Below are positions 1 to 9,969 of a stretch of 64,000 nt of DNA, one piece after another. Below the pieces are notes generated by a model that was given only the letters and a program-made list of their open reading frames with translations, searched no databases and was not told the origin of the DNA. Source of the stretch: Dehalococcoidia bacterium (GTDB lineage Bacteria; Chloroflexota; Dehalococcoidia; GIF9; AB-539-J10); assembly GCA_007129495.1 (NCBI GenBank), contig SKVJ01000001.1, forward strand, positions 1-64,000, written 5' to 3'. The position numbers were made by a program, and so were the translations under genes. How positions within the stretch are numbered: the first letter of the stretch is position 1; every line of letters starts with the position of its first letter.

Positions 1-1377
1 AGCCCGTACTACCTGCACTATCCGGCGCTGCACTTGACCGTTGCCTCAACCTCGCTCTTGACCGGCCTATCCCCAAAAGCATCGCTGTTCGTTGGCATAG
101 GAGTCCCACTGACAGTATCGGCGCTTGGTGTGTTTGTCATCTCGCGAAGATTCGGCACCCCACAGACAGCCCTGCTCGCGGCACTGATCGTGCTATTCGC
201 CAGTTATCACCTTCAGTGGGGCACGCAGATTATCCCCACCTCACTAGGCCTTTCTTTCTTCACTCTGAGTATAGTTCTCTGTCTGAGACCGGATTCAGTC
301 CGTCCAGCCGGAATCGCTCTGCTGCTGATGACAGCCATTGCGCTCGTGTTGAGCCACACAGTATCGTCTTTCATCCTTTGGACAAGTCTTCTGGTGCTTC
401 TGGCGATATCGCTCATCATCCGCTTACTCACACGAAAGCAGTTGCCGCCGCCGCTCGGTCCTGGCATTTGCCTGATGATCCTTTTTCTCACCGTGGCGAT
501 GTTCATCCATTGGTCCACAAACCCATACGCGCCAACTGGAGAGTCCTTTCTTGAGCGAATGCTTGTCACAGCTCGCGATTCTATTCTTGGAGATGCAGGG
601 TTCCTCGAGCGCCCGTGGGATGTAACGGTCTCCACCGGTCTCGCACAGGAATTAGTTGCTATATCGAGCTTCGCGATGTTCTACTTTCTGGCCACACAGG
701 GGACCCTGAAGCTGCTGAGGTCGCACCCTTCAGCTATACCTCTGATTGCAACTGCCGGTACGGTGGCAATCCTCAGTTTATTCGTCTTCTCATTCCCGCT
801 GTTCGGCATTCGCACGATACTGCCCCACCGCTGGTTCGCATTCATCTGGGTGTTGGCGGCACCTCTCGCAGCATCAGGGTTAATAAGACTGCTCGAAATT
901 CCCCGGTATTACGCATTCTCGGCCCTGTGTGTCGCTGGTGCAACAGGGATCCTTGCCTTCGCTATGGTGACAGCCCCTGTGTCCAATACGGACAGCCCAA
1001 TCTATGCTTCACGCATGACCCAACGGCTATGTTTCTACGAGAGCGAGCTCTCTGCAGCAGAGTGGTTGTCCACCAAGAGCGATGGTCCGTTCGCCTCAGA
1101 CCTGCAGTTCGGAACCAGGATCCTGCGGGATGGTTGGGGACTGCAACTGATCAACACGAATCTGCTGGAACAAGGCATTTCGGACAAGTATTACCTCTGT
1201 AGACACACCAGCGTCCTGCGCCCAGTACAGAAGCACGGAGGCACAAGCATGGTTCTCGGGGCCAAGCATGCGTTGGAGATGGAAAGCCAACGTCCAGCAG
1301 TCTACAGAAACCTCAGTTCCAGCATCTTTGCTCCAGCATCGAAAGTGGATCAACAGGAACGGACAGATGGTGCATGA
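1..1377 (+). CDS. Polytopic membrane protein of the surface-polysaccharide locus (glycosyltransferase/oligosaccharide-protein type), 5' end outside the window
   Basis: Bases 1-33 are open in the same frame (SPYYLHYPALH) and run into the 34..1377 ORF; many hydrophobic segments; next to a flippase. Confidence 0.6.
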   Translation, partial: SPYYLHYPALHLTVASTSLLTGLSPKASLFVGIGVPLTVSALGVFVISRRFGTPQTALLAALIVLFASYHLQWGTQIIPTSLGLSFFTLSIVLCLRPDSVRPAGIALLLMTAIALVLSHTVSSFILWTSLLVLLAISLIIRLLTRKQLPPPLGPGICLMILFLTVAMFIHWSTNPYAPTGESFLERMLVTARDSILGDAGFLERPWDVTVSTGLAQELVAISSFAMFYFLATQGTLKLLRSHPSAIPLIATAGTVAILSLFVFSFPLFGIRTILPHRWFAFIWVLAAPLAASGLIRLLEIPRYYAFSALCVAGATGILAFAMVTAPVSNTDSPIYASRMTQRLCFYESELSAAEWLSTKSDGPFASDLQFGTRILRDGWGLQLINTNLLEQGISDKYYLCRHTSVLRPVQKHGGTSMVLGAKHALEMESQRPAVYRNLSSSIFAPASKVDQQERTDGA

Positions 1378-2809
1378 CTCGGTCCGTGCCGTCCTTAGCC
1401 TCCTGATTCCGGCGGCGACACATCTGCTCCTTCGGCTGTACGTGGGACGCTCGCTCGGAGAGGAAGCCCTGGGGCTCTACACTCTCACATTCGCCGTGTA
1501 TAGTCTGGCGCTCATCATTGGCACCTTTGGCTCGGGTGCAGGGTTAACTCGATACGTGGCACAGATTGAGAGAAGTGACCTGCGAAAGGCAAGGCTACTT
1601 GCGACAGCCATGATTCACAGCGCTGGGATATCAGTCATTGTCGCCCTGACGTTAGGCCTGATAGCCCGCCCACTCAGTTGCATGCTGTTCGAGATGTGCA
1701 GTCTCTCCACCTTTCTCATCATTGGTGCTGTCGCATTGCCAGGCGCCGTTACGGGCAAAGTCGTGCTTGGCTTCCTGAATGGTGAACGCAGACTAGGTAT
1801 ATACGCAACAATCGTCATCGTCCAGAGTCTCTTCATAGCCCTATGTACGATCCTGATTGTGGAGATGGGTCAAGGCGTGAGCGGAGCCGTTATTGGCCTG
1901 TTTCTGCCAGCGGCCGTAACGGGCGTAGCATCGGTCGCCCTGGTGTACCGCCAAGTCAACTTCGGCTTCAGCCCTCACCGGCAACATCTGTCATTGAGCA
2001 GAGGATGGCTACGTTTCGGATTCTACGTTACACTCATCAATGGCGTGGGTTTACTCCAAGGATATACGGACACACTTATACTTGGAGTCTTTCTTGCAGG
2101 GTCTGATGTGGGTATCTATGCAGCCGCCCTTCTCATGCTTGAGGCAGTCCGGTTTCCGGCTGCGGCAATGCGCATGGCCAGCACGCCAAGGATCGCGACA
2201 CTCTGGAGCGCGGGAGAAATCAGACGCCTAACCGAACTCGTGAACCGCACCGTGGGTATTACTGCGACGATCGTCCTGCCGATAGCGTTCACATGCATGG
2301 CTGCCAGTACGGTACTCCTGCGGGAGTTTCTCGGTCATTCCTTCCAAGCGGCAGCAACGCCACTTATTTTGCTTATGCCGGGAGGAATGTTAATGGGGGT
2401 GTGGACAGGAGTCGGCGCCCTGCTCAGCAGCACAGGACACGTGCGGATTGCCTTCAGGTGTTCGGTGATTTCAGCCGGTGCAAACGTGCTCCTCAACCTG
2501 TCTCTCATCCCTCCATTCGGTCTCGAGGGCGCTGCTCTGGCAACCACTGTGTCATTGTGTCTGGGTTGCACATTACAAGTACGCGAAGTTCAGCGTCGCG
2601 TCGGAATAGAACTGCAGTGGACGCGAGTGGCACTGACCAGTGGTTTGCTTGCCGCGATAGCGGCTGGTATTCTACTAACGGACTCTCAGCCAACTACGCT
2701 TCCAGAGGTCGCAATTTGGTGGGTCGCGGCAAGTGTCGTTTGTGCCCGCATACTCATTTACCGCGAATCGGTAAGCTGGTTTCGTCGCATCAAACATCAC
2801 GCCGCATAA
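1367..2809 (+). CDS. Polysaccharide biosynthesis flippase (Wzx/MATE-like)
   Basis: About 12 hydrophobic segments, oligosaccharide flippase-like pattern; start chosen at MVHDSVRAVLSLLIPAATHLLLR within ORF 1268..2809. Confidence 0.75.
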   Translation: MVHDSVRAVLSLLIPAATHLLLRLYVGRSLGEEALGLYTLTFAVYSLALIIGTFGSGAGLTRYVAQIERSDLRKARLLATAMIHSAGISVIVALTLGLIARPLSCMLFEMCSLSTFLIIGAVALPGAVTGKVVLGFLNGERRLGIYATIVIVQSLFIALCTILIVEMGQGVSGAVIGLFLPAAVTGVASVALVYRQVNFGFSPHRQHLSLSRGWLRFGFYVTLINGVGLLQGYTDTLILGVFLAGSDVGIYAAALLMLEAVRFPAAAMRMASTPRIATLWSAGEIRRLTELVNRTVGITATIVLPIAFTCMAASTVLLREFLGHSFQAAATPLILLMPGGMLMGVWTGVGALLSSTGHVRIAFRCSVISAGANVLLNLSLIPPFGLEGAALATTVSLCLGCTLQVREVQRRVGIELQWTRVALTSGLLAAIAAGILLTDSQPTTLPEVAIWWVAASVVCARILIYRESVSWFRRIKHHAA

Positions 2810-3064
2810 TATCCAGACGTTCGCTGGCCGCGCCGAACCTTTGGGCCCCTGGCTCCGGAAGGCTAGCCATCAACTGTTGGGGAACACTGGTTTGAACGAC
2901 GATAGCCATTCTCCAGCACGTGAATGCACGTATGACTGGAAACATCGCCGCAACTGATGGCCTATACATCAAAGGATTCGTGTGTCAGCCAGTAGCCGCC
3001 GTTGATAACAGCCACAGGCGGGCGCAGTATGCAACGGGTGAAGCGATGGATTGCAGAGACCCAG

Positions 3065-4294
3065 CTATGTTTGTCGATGTCGAGCCCCGATCAACTCCAT
3101 GTACAGTCGCTCCATCTGTAGTGCGTTATAGTTGAAGTCTTCGTGGCCGCGAATGATAGTCGGATTGGTGGTGGCGCAGCGTTGCTGCAACTCCGTGTCA
3201 TTCACCGCCCGCGCGATGGCCTCTGCGAGATCATCGGTATGGTCACCATTAACAAACAAGGCATTGTCACCGTCCCGCAGGTACTGCTGATAGGCTGGTA
3301 CGCGCGAGACAATAGGCACGGAGCCGCAGGCCATGGCCTCCAAAACGCTGGCGCCAAACTGGTCATCCCACGGGATGCATACCGTGGATGCAGCTCTGCT
3401 ATAGAGCGAAGCCATCTCTTCAGGTGTCATTTCACGCTCGATGATTAACACTGCATCTTGTACACACAGTTCACGAATGAGCTTGCGGAGTATCGAAAGG
3501 TAGTTGAGATCGACACCAGCCCCGGTAGCGACAACCAAGTAGACGGCGTAGCCGTTATCATACACCCGTCTAACGGCACGCACGATTCTATCGATTCGAT
3601 AGTGAGGCGCAGCAGTGCGCGGACTGAAGATCACCGAGGCTCCCGAAGGTATCCCTAAGACATCGCAGAACTGTTGCAATGCCTCCCCTGAGCGGGCGTA
3701 GAACACTGTGACATCGATGCCCCAAGGGAAACAGTGAAGATTGCCGCTCGGCACATCATACCCACTCTTCAGAATGTCCCTGAGGTGCGTAGTAGATACT
3801 GTAACCGCATCGGCGCGCGAGACTGCAACGCGAATGAGCCAACGGAGAGGCTGTCCGCAGTGCAACAAGCCGTGTGGTCCCCATCCAGATACTGCAACGG
3901 GGCAGTCCCGGTAAACGTAGGTACAGAGACCCGCGATCATCCCAAACGTATGAAGGTAATGCCCGTGCACAATATCGGGACGCAACGTCCTTAGGCGCCA
4001 TAGAACCTCGGGGAGAGCGGTCCAGAGGAATGCATAGTGCGGCGGCGACATGATGCGCCAGACATGCACGTTTGGCCCAACTGCAACTGCAGAGCCGAGA
4101 GCACGCCAGGTAATGACGTGAACGTCCCACCCGCGGCTTCCAAAGAAATTGGCCCAGCGAATAGTGAAGATGGAACGAATATTCGCCAGATAGACCAGAC
4201 GGCGTGATGCCTGCCCTTTTCTCCACACATCAGGCAACAGAGATGTTTGTGTCACGTTATCTAGTACCACCGTCGCCGATCTTGCTTTCGACAA
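3065..4294 (-). CDS. Glycosyltransferase family 4
   Basis: C-terminal GT4 pattern (FGASVLEAMACGSVPIVSRVPAYQQYLRDGDNALFVNGDHTDDLAEAI). Confidence 0.85.
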   Translation of the reverse strand: MSKARSATVVLDNVTQTSLLPDVWRKGQASRRLVYLANIRSIFTIRWANFFGSRGWDVHVITWRALGSAVAVGPNVHVWRIMSPPHYAFLWTALPEVLWRLRTLRPDIVHGHYLHTFGMIAGLCTYVYRDCPVAVSGWGPHGLLHCGQPLRWLIRVAVSRADAVTVSTTHLRDILKSGYDVPSGNLHCFPWGIDVTVFYARSGEALQQFCDVLGIPSGASVIFSPRTAAPHYRIDRIVRAVRRVYDNGYAVYLVVATGAGVDLNYLSILRKLIRELCVQDAVLIIEREMTPEEMASLYSRAASTVCIPWDDQFGASVLEAMACGSVPIVSRVPAYQQYLRDGDNALFVNGDHTDDLAEAIARAVNDTELQQRCATTNPTIIRGHEDFNYNALQMERLYMELIGARHRQT

Positions 4295-5627
4295 ACTTCA
4301 TCTTGTCTCCCACCGTATGTGGAAGAGCTTGCACTGTCTGAATTCGCACAACCCAGCCTGGACTCAACTCACTGATGGCTTCACGCAGTTTGGCTAGGAC
4401 AGACTGGTGGAACTCTTCGGCAGGAATCACAAGGATCGAGAGTTCCCTGATACTCTCTTGAACTACACGGAACTCCTGCACATGTTGAGACAGGTCGCGA
4501 AACAGAAACACGAAGAACCAACCATGCACCAACTTCCCCTCCGGTGTCACAAGAATATCCGTGCTTCTTCCGCAGATTCGCTTCAACAACGTCCGAGTCC
4601 GGCCACAGGGACAGCTCCCCTGATCCACCTCAGCAAGATCACCAGTGTCATAACGGATCAACGGCATCGCGTAGTTAGTCAGTGTAGTGGCAACAATCCT
4701 CCCAGTTCCTTGCATTAGAGGTCTTCCCTGTTCATCCACTACCTGCAAAAGAGATCGCTCTGTATCGATATGCAACCCCGAGTGGGATTCACATTCGTAG
4801 GCACTGACTCCTCCATCATTAAGCCCGTACCCGTCAAACACGGGGCAGCCAAACGCTCCGCTAATCCTTTCGCGCATCGCTGGCAGGAGAATCTCTGACG
4901 TGGTGAACACAGCTCGTGGTTGCCAGACAGAAATACGGCGGCAGTGCACCCTGTTCGCTAGCACCTGCACAGCACCGGGGTAGCCCCTGATGAACATGGG
5001 TTTCATTCGGTTGATCTGCTCTATATAGAGATCAAGTGACTTGTCAGTCATGTCAAAGGCAGAAAGTTTCACCATGTTTCGCAACGGGTACCCAAGACGT
5101 CGGTGCCATTGTCCATGCTTAGCTCCCAGTGAGCTCCCAGCCAGCACCACAACGCCATCCCCGACCCGGTAGCCGGCATAGCCCCAACCTCGGTACATAA
5201 GCGCCAACCCGATCGCTCGGTCGGATCTGGAAAGGCGATATCGAAGGGGAGTGCCGCTGGTCCCACTGGTGGTACAATCCCGATCACTTGGAAGCCAGCG
5301 ACCGTCTGGAAGGAAGTCCATGCGCTGTCTCGACACATCTTCCCGTGTTACAATCGGCAATTTCGCCACATCAAAGAGTGTTTCAATGTCTTCGGGATCG
5401 ACACCAATATGCGCAGCGGTCCGACGATAATAGGGAACTCTTCGCAATGCGAAACGAATCATGGTTAGAAGGCGGTCGCTCTGAAGAGCATAGCACTCTT
5501 CTGCATTGGCCCACTCCGTTGCGCTCACTCTAGCAAGTGTTGCATGGAAGCCCGGGAACCATACATCATGAGCGGCGAGGGCCGCAGCCTTATGCAAGAA
5601 CGTCATCAATTTGCCATATCGTCGCAC
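4257..5627 (-). CDS. CapK / phenylacetate-CoA ligase-like adenylate-forming enzyme
   Basis: TTSGTSGTPLRYRLS, YGLNDGG and YDTGDLAEVDQGSCPCGRT motifs. Confidence 0.85.
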   Translation of the reverse strand: MRRYGKLMTFLHKAAALAAHDVWFPGFHATLARVSATEWANAEECYALQSDRLLTMIRFALRRVPYYRRTAAHIGVDPEDIETLFDVAKLPIVTREDVSRQRMDFLPDGRWLPSDRDCTTSGTSGTPLRYRLSRSDRAIGLALMYRGWGYAGYRVGDGVVVLAGSSLGAKHGQWHRRLGYPLRNMVKLSAFDMTDKSLDLYIEQINRMKPMFIRGYPGAVQVLANRVHCRRISVWQPRAVFTTSEILLPAMRERISGAFGCPVFDGYGLNDGGVSAYECESHSGLHIDTERSLLQVVDEQGRPLMQGTGRIVATTLTNYAMPLIRYDTGDLAEVDQGSCPCGRTRTLLKRICGRSTDILVTPEGKLVHGWFFVFLFRDLSQHVQEFRVVQESIRELSILVIPAEEFHQSVLAKLREAISELSPGWVVRIQTVQALPHTVGDKMKFVESKIGDGGTR

Positions 5628-5671
5628 ATTGAGCTGTACCTACTGTCTGGAGTCACCACATCATAGGCAGA

Positions 5672-6760
5672 TCAACGCAGAAGTCGGCGTCTGTCCCGTA
5701 CCCAGAATGAGTCTCTCCTGGCCGACGACACGCACACAAAGGCTCCGGCAATGCGAGTCAAGGCGTGTGTGAGATTAATGCACTCTTCCAGAAGCAAGTT
5801 TCTCCTGCGTCTCCATTCTTTCTTGGCTGACGGATCTAGAGCTAAGTTGACCGCACATTGAATGGCTTCCTCGTCATCGACAAAGCATCGAACTAATCCA
5901 TACTGTCTCTCCAAGTAGCGAAAATTGCCCACCAAAGGACCAACAGTGCCGCAGAATACGGAGGGTGTCCCCAGTAACGCAGCTTCTGTGGTCATAGTCC
6001 CTCCATCTCCCGCGTAAACTGCGGCGAATGCAAGAAGATGATGCATTGCTGATGCTCGGCTTAGCATGCGATAGTGCTCCAATTCTTGAGGAAGCGCACT
6101 TTCCGAAGACACAATCACTCGCCCGTGTTCAGCTAGTTTACGGACCAGACGAATCCTTGCGGAATGACTGAATCCAGAATGGCCCAAATCATGTGAAGGG
6201 GTTGGATTGACGAAGCGCACCACCGAAAAGAATTCACCTGGCGACAGACTTGATTCGCGCAACACCTCTTCGTCAGGTGTGAAAAGGTTCGGATGAAGAT
6301 ACGCGAGTTCTTGGAACCCTCGATACCGCACGTGCCTGTTTCCCAATTCAATTTGATACCACGCCGGGGTGAGAATCGCGCTGACAAAGGGCATGTATAG
6401 ATGGCGCGCCAGTTTCGCATGCTCCGTGTCATCCAGACCCACACATGGTCGGCAAAACAGCCAAGCCAGCGGCGCAGACCGAACAGGCGAAACCGCTATG
6501 AAGATGTCGGGGGCAAATCTTACGACAATGCTCGCCAATCTCAAGGTGGAGATGACAAGTCGTATCCCCTTGGCAACCAGAGTTTGCCCCGGTTTTGCAA
6601 GTGAAACGAATGGGATCGCGTACTGTTTCAGTAGATCGGTGGCTACCTCCTTTTCAGTGGCGGCCACCAACACCCGATGGCCTCGTTCCTCCAAGCATAG
6701 AATCACATTTCTGAACAAATGGACATGAGCAGGATGTCCGATATCAAATAGCACCCTCAT
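5672..6760 (-). CDS. DUF354 family protein (GT-B-like)
   Basis: N-terminal MRVLFDIGHPAHVHLFRNVI is characteristic of DUF354; TTEAALLGTPSVFCGT. Confidence 0.8.
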   Translation of the reverse strand: MRVLFDIGHPAHVHLFRNVILCLEERGHRVLVAATEKEVATDLLKQYAIPFVSLAKPGQTLVAKGIRLVISTLRLASIVVRFAPDIFIAVSPVRSAPLAWLFCRPCVGLDDTEHAKLARHLYMPFVSAILTPAWYQIELGNRHVRYRGFQELAYLHPNLFTPDEEVLRESSLSPGEFFSVVRFVNPTPSHDLGHSGFSHSARIRLVRKLAEHGRVIVSSESALPQELEHYRMLSRASAMHHLLAFAAVYAGDGGTMTTEAALLGTPSVFCGTVGPLVGNFRYLERQYGLVRCFVDDEEAIQCAVNLALDPSAKKEWRRRRNLLLEECINLTHALTRIAGAFVCVSSARRDSFWVRDRRRLLR

Positions 6761-6805
6761 ACACTTCGCCCTATCATCGTGTAGGTCACAGGACCAACCG
6801 TCCTC

Positions 6806-7798
6806 CTAGAGACTCACCTTGCAATCTCGCTGTTCACGCCGAAGAACGCCCGTGGAAAGCACCGGACTCGACTGCCCTGACCTCCCACTGTTCGGAATCT
6901 TCCTCTCTTTGGCAGGGACGCCATAGACTGTTGATCCTTTCTTCACATCCTCCACCACAACGGAACCCAGCCCAATCATCGCCCCACTTCCAATTCGAAC
7001 CTTTTCTCGAATCGAGACCCCCCCGGCAACCCAAGTGTAATCACCCAGTTGGGTGCTCCCGGATATCGTCGATAGAGCACAGATGACGCAATGATTGCCT
7101 ATCCACACGTTATGCGATATCTGGCATAGCGAATCAATACGTGTACCGGTACCAATCACCGTGTCGTTTATCGTGCCTCTTGCAATCATCACGCCATTCC
7201 CCAGGACGACACGGTCTCCTATTATCACACCGCCAATATGTGGAAAATCCTCGAGTTCTCCTATCTCGTTCCGTTCCATTCCGAAGCCAGGCGAGCCGAT
7301 GACAGATCCCGATTGAATGGTGCAGTCCATTCCTATGGACACCTTATCGCAGACCGATACGTGGCCTTCGATTACCGTGCCATCACCTATTGCGGCACGA
7401 CCAATACAGGTGAACGGCCCGATGTGGACATTCGGTCCAATAATCGCTTCTTCGTGGATTATCGCTGAAGCATCTATGCCTGTGGGTCGAGGCGTCGTAA
7501 AGAACCGTTTCACGATGCGGATAAAAGCAAGGCGTGGATTGCGGCAGAGGATGCACGTCTTCATGGACGTATTCAGCATTTCAAGGTCGATCCCCTTCGG
7601 TCCAATAACCACACTGGCCTTGCTGTTGTTGATCCGCCCGGATGCCCCATCTAACTGCTTCGAGTAGAAACTGACCGAACGAGCTTTGGCGGTATCTAGG
7701 GGAGCGGCTCTTACTACCATCCTGGTAGCCGAGCCAATGAGTTCGTACGGCATATCCATTGTTTCCGCAAGCTGCTTGATCGAAATCTCACGCGTCAC
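6806..7798 (-). CDS. LpxD-like left-handed beta-helix acyltransferase
   Basis: Hexapeptide repeats; GSPGFGMERNE..FPHIGGVIIGDRVVLGNGVMIARGTINDTVIGTGTRIDSLCQISHNVWIG matches the LpxD core. Confidence 0.8.
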   Translation of the reverse strand: MTREISIKQLAETMDMPYELIGSATRMVVRAAPLDTAKARSVSFYSKQLDGASGRINNSKASVVIGPKGIDLEMLNTSMKTCILCRNPRLAFIRIVKRFFTTPRPTGIDASAIIHEEAIIGPNVHIGPFTCIGRAAIGDGTVIEGHVSVCDKVSIGMDCTIQSGSVIGSPGFGMERNEIGELEDFPHIGGVIIGDRVVLGNGVMIARGTINDTVIGTGTRIDSLCQISHNVWIGNHCVICALSTISGSTQLGDYTWVAGGVSIREKVRIGSGAMIGLGSVVVEDVKKGSTVYGVPAKERKIPNSGRSGQSSPVLSTGVLRREQRDCKVSL

Positions 7799-7840
7799 TG
7801 ATACCTCCGAATGTCCTATGTCGTCATTGCACAGATTCGC

Positions 7841-8467
7841 CTATATCACTCCGCGGGGCAGATCAAATGCCTCCGCATATTCACTACCACACTGATTACC
7901 TCTGGCACGAGCCCATGAAAACACAGCGTCTCGCTCCATGTAAGGCCGACCAAGCATGGTCTGAGAAGTGTAATGTGAGAGTGCCTCCCACTTCCGTTGG
8001 ATATCCGCGGCTGACAGTCGCACAAGGACCCTTGCTGCAAATTCGACCGTATTCCATGGCTGTTCGTATCCCAGAATAGTCGAACTGTTCTTAAATGCTC
8101 TTAGTGATTCCTGCGCTACCGCCATATGGTCCTGATGGACGTCCTCAAGGCATGGCGCCAAAACCAAGTCCGGATTGAACTCTCGCCGTGAACGAACCAA
8201 TACCTCCAGAATTTCCTGTCGATGTCCAGGCATAGTCCGCACTTCATAATCGAACACATGGATGTCTTCCACTCCGAGGACCTGAGCAGCGCCGCGGAAC
8301 TCGCATTCAAGAATCTCGGGGGAGAGTTCGGCAGGAAGAGAGTCTGCGCACCGCGAAAATACAAACCATCGAAACTCGTGCTCACCCGTAGCCTGCAGGC
8401 GAGCAATGAGCCCTCCCGCGCCAATCTCGACATCGTCAGTATGTGGAGACAGAAGGAGAACTCTCAT
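7841..8467 (-). CDS. PIG-L family deacetylase
   Basis: MRVLLLSPHTDDVEIGAGG zinc motif; EDVHQDHMAV second motif. Confidence 0.9.
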   Translation of the reverse strand: MRVLLLSPHTDDVEIGAGGLIARLQATGEHEFRWFVFSRCADSLPAELSPEILECEFRGAAQVLGVEDIHVFDYEVRTMPGHRQEILEVLVRSRREFNPDLVLAPCLEDVHQDHMAVAQESLRAFKNSSTILGYEQPWNTVEFAARVLVRLSAADIQRKWEALSHYTSQTMLGRPYMERDAVFSWARARGNQCGSEYAEAFDLPRGVI

Positions 8468-9237
8468 CTGACTATCTCATAATCAACTGGTCTGCCATGC
8501 AGATGACGGCGAAGTGTCACCCCGATTCGGAACACAAAGCACCGGGCGAGAAGCCCAGATACGTGGACAACATAACTTCCGTACTTTATGTGGGACTTCT
8601 GTCCCTCATGCATCACCTGCGGAGTACAGATCTCAACGATCGAAACACCTAAGACAGTCATTTGCGTTATGAGGTCGTTGCAGTAACCGTAGTACGGATA
8701 CAGCGCATCAAGATTCAGTCGACCGAGGGCTTCACTCGAAATGGCCGTGTAGCCATTCTGAGGATCCGTAATACCTTTGTTACCGGTCGCTATCACAGTC
8801 AGCCAGCGCAGAATCAGATTGCCCAGGATCCGCCAACTTGACATTCCATTACGGTGTCCTCGCACGAGCATGCGCGTGCCCTTCGAGTAATCGGCACGGC
8901 CGTCAACCACCGGACCGATCATTTCCGGCAGCAGGTCGGGGTCCATCTGGTTATCTCCTGCCATGACAACCGCTATATCCATATCATCAGCCAGACATTG
9001 CCGATAGCCGCTGGCGATGGCCGCGCCAACGCCACGATTCCGCACGTGCGAAAGCAGATGAACGCGCGAGCCAGGGGTAACCCAAAGGCTGGCAATCTGC
9101 CCGGTGCGGTCGGTGCTGCCGTCATCTATCACGTACACAGCATCGATATACTCGGGCATGCCTTCAAGGACTGCTCCGATATGCAGCTCCTCGTTGTATG
9201 CAGGCACGACTACTCCGACCTTGCTGGTCTTGTACAT
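8464..9237 (-). CDS. Glycosyltransferase family 2
   Basis: VGVVVPAYNEELHIGAVLEGMPEYIDAVYVIDDGSTDRT; ORF opens at 9270, likely start MYKTSKVG at 9237; 4-nt overlap with the PIG-L gene. Confidence 0.9.
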   Translation of the reverse strand: MYKTSKVGVVVPAYNEELHIGAVLEGMPEYIDAVYVIDDGSTDRTGQIASLWVTPGSRVHLLSHVRNRGVGAAIASGYRQCLADDMDIAVVMAGDNQMDPDLLPEMIGPVVDGRADYSKGTRMLVRGHRNGMSSWRILGNLILRWLTVIATGNKGITDPQNGYTAISSEALGRLNLDALYPYYGYCNDLITQMTVLGVSIVEICTPQVMHEGQKSHIKYGSYVVHVSGLLARCFVFRIGVTLRRHLHGRPVDYEIVR

Positions 9238-9413
9238 GTCAATGCGCAAATACCGGTCCGCACCAGGCACAGGAGGACCCTGGTTTCGTGGCTCCCCCGA
9301 TACTTCGAGTCACGAAACACCCGCACTATACGCTTAGTACATTCGGTAATGATAGCTCGCATGCGACTATGTACAGAATAGCTCTCACATTGCATGGCTC
9401 TACATAGCTGAAT

Positions 9414-9427
9414 GGGACTAAAGTCCT
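9414..9427. promoter_or_regulatory. DosR/DevR-box-like palindrome GGGACTAAAGTCCT
   Basis: 13 of 14 positions match the published DosR core GGGACTWWAGTCCC; intergenic. Confidence 0.45.
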
Positions 9428-9686
9428 GTGACTATTTTCCTGCTTAGGTCTGCAGTACACTGACGTTTCAGAGGCAACGCAGTGACCGGAATGAGCATTA
9501 TCCACTGATATCCCAGTCTTCAGATCCCCCCGCTCAGAACACCCGAAATACAGCCCCCGTTACAACTCCCCACCCCCAGGCTTTCCCTCCAACCACATCG
9601 CTCCACCGCCTATGGATACCACCCGTGCCTGCATATACTGTGTCCAGACCGGTGCTTCAGGGTCACCTCCGGCGCTCGTCGCCGGG

Positions 9687-9716
9687 TTGACAGCTCCGGT
9701 ACGCCGGCACTACCAT
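9687..9716 (+). promoter_or_regulatory. Putative sigma70-type promoter TTGACA-N18-TACCAT
   Basis: Perfect -35 hexamer and 18-bp spacer ahead of the small-ORF/PRC-barrel locus. Confidence 0.4.
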
Positions 9717-9866
9717 GCTGCAAATTCCTATAGCGCGTGACGGAGTGACGCCGGGCGATCCGCGCTCACCCTTCGGGCGACGCACGTGTGGGGGTTTACC
9801 TCACTGCGGAAATGGGAATCTGAGACGGGGCCCGTTGAAGGGAACCTGCAGATGGAGGTGACAGGA

Positions 9867-9920
9867 GTGAAGAAGAACATGACAGCACTCTTCAGGAGAC
9901 CGGCCGGTCTCCTTGTCTGA
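9867..9920 (+). CDS. 17-aa short ORF VKKNMTALFRRPAGLLV behind a GGAGGTGA Shine-Dalgarno
   Basis: Strong SD five nt before GTG; its 3' half contains a perfect 20-bp palindrome. Confidence 0.35.
   Translation: MKKNMTALFRRPAGLLV
9894..9913. repeat. Perfect 20-bp palindrome AGGAGACCGGCCGGTCTCCT
   Basis: Direct reading; 56 bp upstream of the 9970 small ORF. Confidence 0.8.
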
Positions 9921-9969
9921 TAGCTGCCAGGCTTTCATCTGCCGGCATAAGGGAAGGGAGGTTTGAATA

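Noticed and set aside
8592-8606. GGGACTTCTGTCCC, a second DosR-box-like match
   Set aside because: Lies inside the GT2 coding sequence and deviates in the centre; treated as chance.
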